From: Phycisphaeraceae bacterium
Lineage (GTDB): Bacteria > Planctomycetota > Phycisphaerae > Phycisphaerales > UBA1924
Direction: 5' to 3'
DNA: 64,000 nucleotides
Assembly: GCA_015200025.1 (NCBI GenBank)
Contig: CP054186.1
Span: 1,488,001 to 1,552,000, forward strand
Made by a program: the position numbers and the translations under genes. Positions within the stretch are counted from its first letter, which is position 1. The number at the start of each line of letters is the position of its first letter. The notes below the pieces were generated by a model. The model had not been told where the DNA came from, ran no database searches, and was given only the letters and a program-made list of their open reading frames with translations. This document shows positions 58,977-64,000 of the stretch, piece after piece.

Positions 58977-60506
58977 ATGAACCCAGCGACCGCCGACCGT
59001 CCCTCCGCGGGAACCGAGGCCCGGGGACCAGCGATGCACCAACACGACACGCCGACCTCCGACCACCATCCCGATCCCGCCACCCCACAGGTCCCGCCCC
59101 CCTCCTCCATGGGCGACATCTTCGACGAGGGGCAGACCTTCGAACACCTCGGCCTGCGCTCCAGCGTCCTCAAGGGCGTCCAGGCCGCGGGCTTCACCAG
59201 GCCCACCCACATCCAGGCCCAACTCATCCCCGTCATGCTCCGCGCCAAGGACGTCCTCGGGCAGGCCAAAACGGGCTCCGGCAAAACCGCCGCCTTCGGC
59301 CTCCCCGTCGTCCACATGTGCAACAAGGACGCCCAGTACCAGGCCCTCGTCCTCGCGCCCACCCGCGAACTCGCCGTCCAGATCACCGAGGAGATCAACG
59401 AGCTCGCCAAGTTCACGCCCATCCGCGCCGTCACCGTCTTCGGCGGGCAGGGCATCGCCGCGCAAGCCCGGAACCTCCAGAGCGCCGCCCACATCATCGT
59501 CGCCACCCCGGGACGACTGATGGACATGCACGAACGCGGGCACATCCACTTCACCAACGTCCGCTTCGTCGTCCTCGACGAGGTCGACCGGATGCTCGAC
59601 ATCGGCTTCCGCGACGACATCCGCAAGATCCTCGACAAGTGCCCGCCCCCCGTCGAACACCCCGGCGGCCCGGGCCGACAGACCATCATGGTCTCCGCCA
59701 CCATCTCCGACGAGATCGAACGCCTCGCCCGCCGATACATGCGGGACCCCGAGAAAGTCGTCACCGCCGCCGGATCCCTCACCGTCAGCATGGTCGAGCA
59801 ACGCTACCTCACCGTCGAGGGATGGGACAAGGAACGGCTCCTCGTCCACCTCCTCACCCACGAGGAGCCCGCCCTCACCGTCGTCTTCTGCCGCCTCAAG
59901 CGAACCGTCGACAAGCTCGCCAAACGGCTCAAAGACGCCGGCATCGACGTCCGCGCCATCCACGGCGACATGCCCCAGGGCAAACGAAACAAGGTCATGG
60001 AGCACCTCCGAGGCGGACAGCTCTCCGTCCTCATCGCCTCCGACCTCGCCGCCCGCGGCATCGACGTCGAGGGCATCAGCCACGTCATCAACTACGACCT
60101 CCCCGAAGACCCCGAGGTCTACGTCCACCGCATCGGCCGCACCGCCCGCGCCGGACGCAAGGGCATCGCCTGGAGCCTCGTCACCCCTTCCCAAGGCGAG
60201 CTGCTCTCCGCCATCGAGGATCTCATCAACAAAGAGATCCCCAAGATGGAATACCCCGACTTCAAGCCCTCACCCAAGCCCGAGTCGTACCGCGACCCCG
60301 ACCAGCGCCACGCCGGAGGATTCGTCCTCGCCTCCGCGCCCGCCGGTCAGCCCGCCGCGCCCAAAGTCAACCGCGTCCAGGCCTCCGTCAACCCCGAGGT
60401 CCCTTCCAAGGCCGCCGCCGACCCCACCAAGTTCCCCGGCGGCATCGTCCCCACCCAGCTCCCCCCCAAGCGACTCATGGGACGCATCAAGGGCGGCAAG
60501 CGCTGA
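58977..60506 (+). CDS. DEAD-box RNA helicase
   Basis: 509 residues from the ATG at 58977; a TATCAT hexamer 52 bases upstream may be the -10. Helicase motifs: Q-motif region FEHLGLRSSVLKGVQAAGFTRPTHIQ, I (AKTGSGKT), Ia (APTRELA), II (the variant DEVD in VVLDEVDRML), III (SAT), and in the second RecA domain VVFCRLKRT, DLAARGIDVEGISHVINYDLPED and VI (HRIGRTARAG). The N-terminus (~50 residues) is Pro/His-rich and the C-terminus (~80) is Lys/Pro-rich. It unwinds RNA with ATP in ribosome assembly or RNA decay. Confidence 0.92.
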   Translation: MNPATADRPSAGTEARGPAMHQHDTPTSDHHPDPATPQVPPPSSMGDIFDEGQTFEHLGLRSSVLKGVQAAGFTRPTHIQAQLIPVMLRAKDVLGQAKTGSGKTAAFGLPVVHMCNKDAQYQALVLAPTRELAVQITEEINELAKFTPIRAVTVFGGQGIAAQARNLQSAAHIIVATPGRLMDMHERGHIHFTNVRFVVLDEVDRMLDIGFRDDIRKILDKCPPPVEHPGGPGRQTIMVSATISDEIERLARRYMRDPEKVVTAAGSLTVSMVEQRYLTVEGWDKERLLVHLLTHEEPALTVVFCRLKRTVDKLAKRLKDAGIDVRAIHGDMPQGKRNKVMEHLRGGQLSVLIASDLAARGIDVEGISHVINYDLPEDPEVYVHRIGRTARAGRKGIAWSLVTPSQGELLSAIEDLINKEIPKMEYPDFKPSPKPESYRDPDQRHAGGFVLASAPAGQPAAPKVNRVQASVNPEVPSKAAADPTKFPGGIVPTQLPPKRLMGRIKGGKR

Positions 60507-60563
60507 CCCGCACCACCCGCCCCACCCCCCATCGAAATCCACCACGCCCCCCGGGGCCGTGAC

Positions 60564-61556
60564 TCACCGCGACGACGGGTTCGATCGGTACCACTCGATC
60601 GTCCGCCGCAGCCCTTCCTCGAACGGCGTCGCCGCACGCCACCCGAGCAATTTCTCCGCACGCGCCACCGACAAGCAACGCCTCGGCTGACCGTCCGGCT
60701 TCGTCGAGTCCCACCGCACCGCGCCCCCGAACCCCGTCAACCTCACGATCAAACCCACAAGGTCCCTGATCGTGATCTCGAACCCCGCCCCCAGGTTGAT
60801 CGGCGTCGGCTCCTTCATCACCTCCGCCGCCCGAAGGATCCCCTCCGCCGCGTCGTCCGCGTACAGAAACTCCCGGCTCGCCGAACCCGTCCCCCAGCAC
60901 ACGATCTCCTTCTCCCCACGCGCCTGCGCCTCCACGCACTTGCGGATCAACGCCGGGATCACGTGCGACGAGTCCAGGTCAAAGTTGTCGTGAGGACCGT
61001 ACAGGTTCACCGGCAGCACGTACACCCCGCGGAACCCGTACTGCAGCCGGTACGCCTCCAGCATCTGCCACGCCGCCTTCTTCGCCACCCCGTACGGCGC
61101 GTTCGTCACCTCCGGGTACCCGTTCCACAGGTTCTCCTCCTCGAACGGCACCGGCGTCAGGTTCGGGTACGCGCAGATCGTCCCCACCTGCACGAACGTC
61201 CCCCCACGCTCGTGCAGCCCGTCCAGCCTCGCCTCCTCGATCAGGTTCAACGCCATCGCCATGTTCGCGTAGAAGTACCGCCCAGGGTTCGCCCGGTTCG
61301 CCCCGATCCCCCCCACCTCCGCCGCCAGGTGGATCACCACGTCCGCCTTGTCCCTCCCGAACGCCCCGCGGTACAGCCTCGCCACCTCCGTCCGCGACGT
61401 CAGATCACACGACGCGCTCCGCGGCACCACGATGTGCGACGCCGGCACGCCCCGCGCCAGCAGCCGCTCACGCACCGACCGCCCCAGAAAACCCGCGCCG
61501 CCCGTCACAATGATCCGCTTCCCCGCCAACACGCTCTGAGCTCCCGCCGTCGCCAT
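60564..61556 (-). CDS. GDP-L-fucose synthase-like SDR enzyme
   Basis: 330 residues, with GAGGAG before the ATG and TATCAT further upstream (61591-61596). The NADP motif is VTGGAGFLG (18-26), [15 protein letters not shown] is the typical fucose-synthase substrate loop, the catalytic triad region is GTICAYP and [11 protein letters not shown], and [21 protein letters not shown] is close to the bacterial WcaG/Fcl consensus. It makes GDP-L-fucose from GDP-4-keto-6-deoxymannose for surface glycans. The first catalytic-site Ser is replaced (GTICAYP, usually GSSCIYP), so activity should be checked. Confidence 0.87.
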   Translation of the reverse strand: MATAGAQSVLAGKRIIVTGGAGFLGRSVRERLLARGVPASHIVVPRSASCDLTSRTEVARLYRGAFGRDKADVVIHLAAEVGGIGANRANPGRYFYANMAMALNLIEEARLDGLHERGGTFVQVGTICAYPNLTPVPFEEENLWNGYPEVTNAPYGVAKKAAWQMLEAYRLQYGFRGVYVLPVNLYGPHDNFDLDSSHVIPALIRKCVEAQARGEKEIVCWGTGSASREFLYADDAAEGILRAAEVMKEPTPINLGAGFEITIRDLVGLIVRLTGFGGAVRWDSTKPDGQPRRCLSVARAEKLLGWRAATPFEEGLRRTIEWYRSNPSSR

Positions 61557-61682
61557 GCGTACTCCTCGCGATCCGCCAGCCCCGACGCCGATGATACGGG
61601 CCGAGCATCCCCACGCATACGCTCCACCGACGCGCCGCCACGGCCCGCCTTATCGGGCCCCACCCGCGCGGACCTCGACCCG

Positions 61683-63398
61683 ATGACCCCACCCGGCCAC
61701 GACGCACCACCGTCCACACACCCCGCGCACCCCGGGCCCAAACGCGACCGGGGCCTCGCCGTCACCGCGGGCCTGGGCGCCTTCTGGATGATGCTCGCCA
61801 CCGTCCTCGCCAAAGGCACCACCTTCGCCTCCCAGATCCTCCTCGGGCTCATCCTCGTCCCCGAGCACTTCTCCCTCTTCTCCATGGCCGCCGCCAGCAC
61901 CAAGCTCCTCTCCATCTGCCAGGACGCCGGCATCAAGGACCTCCTCGTCCAGCGCGGCAAGGACCACTACCCCGCCCTCTCCGGACGCGTCTTCTGGTTC
62001 GCCGCCGTCTTCAACCTCTGGGCCGCCGCCTTCGTCGCCCTCCTCGCGCCCCTCGTCGCCCTCTACTACGACCGGCCCGAGGTCCGCGACATGATCTGGG
62101 TCCTTGTCCTGGCCTTCCCCCTGGGCACCCCCGGCGCCGTCCTCTCCACCAAGATCCGCCTCGACCTGCGCTTCCGCGCCTCCAGCTGGGTCATGATGGT
62201 CTCCGCCATCGTCCGCCAGGGCGGGCAGGTCTGCCTCGCCTTCGCCGGCGCCGGCGCCATGAGCTTTGTCTGGCCCGCCGTCGCCGCCGCCGCCGCCGAG
62301 AGCCTCATGTGCTGGCGGCTCACCCGCGACGAACCTTGGCGGAGGCCCGCCGAACTCAAGTCCTGGCGCACCACCCTCCGCGAAACTCGCTACCTCATCC
62401 TCGGGTCCATGGCCAACCTCCTCCTCGACCAGGGCCCCTACCTCGTCCTCCAGCCCGCCCTCCGCGCCCTCGGCGGCATGACCACCGCCGCCGCCGACAC
62501 CATCCAGGGGTACGTCTACTGGGCCTTCCAGATGACCGCCCAGATCGGCGTCCTCCTCTCCTACAACATGCAGCTCGTCCTCATGCCCATCTTCCAACGC
62601 CTCAAGGACGAGCCCGACCGCCTCCGCGCCGCCGCCCTCCGCTCCCTCTCCGGGCTCATGCTCCTGGGGTCCATCGCCTGCGTCATGTTCGGCGCCCTCA
62701 TGGACCCCGTCGAAAAATTCGTCTTCTCCGGCAAATGGGGCGACGCCAGCAGCGCCATCCTCATCTACGGCCTCTTCTTCCCCTTCCGCATCATGTACGG
62801 CCTCGCCACCGCCCTCCAGATCGCCACCGGGCGCACCCGCGAATACTTCGCCACCACCCTCATCCAGGGCCTCGTCTTCACCGCCTCCGCGCTCCTCGCC
62901 GGCGCCTTCGCCACCTCCGCTTCGCACGCCGCCTGGTGGACCGGCGGCGCCCTCGCAATCATCATGATCCTCGTCACCCTCTACGTCCTCAAAGGCGCCG
63001 GCCTCCACCGCCGCTCCGTCGCCTGGGTCATGATCAGGCCTTGGGCCCTCGCCGTCGCCGCCGGCGCCCTCGCGCTCGCCGCCGATCACCTCCTCGGGTT
63101 CCACCACATCCTCACCTACCGCCAAGGACCCGAAGGCGACTGGGCCCCCGTCTTCACCGCTCGCCACTCCCAACAAGCCTCCGACATCACCGACCTCATC
63201 ACCGCCCTCGGCATGAGCGACGCATGGGCCGCACGCACCCTCCAATCCGTCCGATTCCTCACCATTGCCGCCGTTGGCTCCGCCTCCTTCCTCATCCTCG
63301 CCAGGTACTTCCTCCCCGACATGCTCCGAGAGGCCATCCGCGTCGCCCCCGCCCGCTTCGCCCCCGCCATCTCCAGGATTGTCCGCGTCCGCGCCTGA
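61683..63398 (+). CDS. Polysaccharide flippase (oligosaccharide exporter family)
   Basis: 571 residues from the ATG at 61683; the frame is open far upstream but antisense to the fucose synthase gene. A Pro/His-rich N-terminus (1-25) is followed by ~12-14 membrane helices in the MOP/PST style, opening with GLAVTAGLGAFWMMLATVLAKGTTFASQILLGLILVPEHFSLFSMA. DLLVQRGKD and the later SSAILIYGLFFPFRIMYGLATALQIATGRTREYF match Wzx/RfbX-type members. It moves lipid-linked glycan units across the inner membrane. A ~50-residue hydrophilic loop (HHILTYRQGPEGDWAPVFTARH) interrupts the last helices. Confidence 0.85.
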   Translation: MTPPGHDAPPSTHPAHPGPKRDRGLAVTAGLGAFWMMLATVLAKGTTFASQILLGLILVPEHFSLFSMAAASTKLLSICQDAGIKDLLVQRGKDHYPALSGRVFWFAAVFNLWAAAFVALLAPLVALYYDRPEVRDMIWVLVLAFPLGTPGAVLSTKIRLDLRFRASSWVMMVSAIVRQGGQVCLAFAGAGAMSFVWPAVAAAAAESLMCWRLTRDEPWRRPAELKSWRTTLRETRYLILGSMANLLLDQGPYLVLQPALRALGGMTTAAADTIQGYVYWAFQMTAQIGVLLSYNMQLVLMPIFQRLKDEPDRLRAAALRSLSGLMLLGSIACVMFGALMDPVEKFVFSGKWGDASSAILIYGLFFPFRIMYGLATALQIATGRTREYFATTLIQGLVFTASALLAGAFATSASHAAWWTGGALAIIMILVTLYVLKGAGLHRRSVAWVMIRPWALAVAAGALALAADHLLGFHHILTYRQGPEGDWAPVFTARHSQQASDITDLITALGMSDAWAARTLQSVRFLTIAAVGSASFLILARYFLPDMLREAIRVAPARFAPAISRIVRVRA

Positions 63399-63449
63399 CC
63401 CCCACACCCCCACACCCCCACACCCCACGCCATTCCCACTTCGCCCGCC

Positions 63450-64000
63450 ATGCCATCACGCAGGCCCGCCGCCAGACTCGCACACCTCGCTCTCCGCGCC
63501 GCCGCGTGGTCCATCCTCGCCGCGTGGCTCCTCGGCCTTGCTCTCTCCGACCGTTTCACCTGGTCCCAGTTCCTCGCCTGGATCCCCTCCCCCATCGCCC
63601 TCGCCGCCGCCGCGGCCCTCGTCGCCCTCGCCGTCCCACTCGCGCCACGCCGCGACCGCGCACCCCACCGTGCCCGATTCCTCCTCCCCGCGGCCCTCCT
63701 CACCGCCCTCCTCTACATGCTCCTTGTTCAATGGCGGTACCCGACCTTCCCCATCACCCACGCCCCCGCCCACCTCCGCGTGATCCACTGGAACGCCTCC
63801 ATGAACATCCGCGAGGGCTGGCACTCCACCATCCTCGATCACCACCCCGACCTCCTCCTCATCAACCCCGCTTCCTACCAGCCCTGGGACGACATCCGCG
63901 CCGCGTTCGACGGGCACACCATCCTCCACTTCCACGGCTTCGCCGTCTTCTCCCGACTCCCCGTCGCCCGGTACGCCTACCTCCCCCTCGGCATCACCCC
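63450..64000 (+). CDS. EEP-superfamily (endonuclease/exonuclease/phosphatase) membrane protein, 3' end cut by window
   Basis: 183 residues visible; the frame is open to the right edge. Three hydrophobic helices occupy ~1-100 (WSILAAWLLGLALS, IALAAAAALVALAVPLA, LLPAALLTALLYMLLV). An EEP-like start follows at ~115: LRVIHWNASM, then HHPDLLLINPAS and FAVFSRLPVARY. In the family the phrase after the second strand normally carries the metal-binding Glu (LQE); here it reads LLLINPAS, so that residue is absent. It may be a divergent or inactive member. The remaining catalytic residues lie outside the window. Located just after the flippase gene, separated by a CCCCCACA-rich stretch. Confidence 0.65.
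   Translation, partial: MPSRRPAARLAHLALRAAAWSILAAWLLGLALSDRFTWSQFLAWIPSPIALAAAAALVALAVPLAPRRDRAPHRARFLLPAALLTALLYMLLVQWRYPTFPITHAPAHLRVIHWNASMNIREGWHSTILDHHPDLLLINPASYQPWDDIRAAFDGHTILHFHGFAVFSRLPVARYAYLPLGIT

Overview
The window is a GC-rich stretch of a Gram-negative-type chromosome, most likely from a planctomycete of the class Phycisphaerae. The main reasons are five secreted proteins that end in a paired calcium-loop (dockerin-like) module closing on Gly-Cys, a prepilin-type protein with the [24 protein letters not shown] signature, a BamA-type outer-membrane insertase, LPS/EPS-type glycan genes and the base composition. No rRNA, tRNA, CRISPR array, IS element or prophage was recognised. 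The taxonomic call is an inference from these traits.

Layout. 1-7.1 kb: four GC-dockerin secreted proteins (one cut by the window edge, one carrying three CHRD domains), a DUF1579 protein and a phospholipid-methyltransferase-like enzyme. 7.3-16.5 kb: a Pro-rich then Tyr/Trp-rich exported protein, then a three-gene cassette (A: Cys-rich secreted protein; B and C: single-membrane-span proteins with beta-rich ectodomains) that occurs twice on the minus strand. The two copies flank an SMP-30-like lactonase and a secreted trypsin-like protease/beta-propeller/GC-dockerin protein. This duplicated cassette is the best candidate for an undescribed system. 16.5-22.3 kb: tkt-ridA-threonine-synthase-like operon (minus), dnaN, and a small membrane protein. 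22.3-33.6 kb: bamA followed by surface-glycan genes (WcaF-like acetyltransferase, three GT4 glycosyltransferases, O-antigen ligase/polymerase, NAD-dependent epimerase) with a hyaluronidase (GH56)-like secreted enzyme among them. 33.6-38.5 kb: ubiX, a lipoprotein-like protein, an unknown membrane protein and a prepilin-like protein, a TVP38/VTT membrane protein, and an RNase Z-like hydrolase. 38.5-43.3 kb: dnaA, a DnaA-box-rich gap that may be oriC, and the tatC-tadA-mutM operon. 43.3-47.2 kb: ECF sigma factor, anti-sigma-like protein, PDZ protein and MoxR ATPase. 47.3-54.8 kb: P1B-type metal ATPase, Rrf2 regulator, lysS, two helical secreted proteins, pyrE and a GNAT enzyme. 54.9-64 kb: S9 peptidase lipoprotein, zinc-ribbon membrane protein, GT2 glycosyltransferase, plsY, DEAD-box helicase, GDP-fucose synthase-like enzyme, polysaccharide flippase and a truncated EEP-domain protein.

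Two expression styles coexist. Many genes have a strong GGAGG-type ribosome site. At least nine others (SMP-30, bamA, two GT4, tatC, lysS, pyrE, zinc-ribbon, GT2) have a TANNNT -10-like hexamer ending only 6-9 bases before the start codon and no ribosome site, which suggests leaderless transcripts. This pattern was used to choose several GTG starts.

Functionally, much of the window serves the cell envelope: secretion (TatC, BamA), surface glycans (GTs, ligase, flippase, fucose synthase, PlsY for lipids) and secreted or anchored proteins. Replication initiation (dnaA, dnaN) and housekeeping genes are interspersed.
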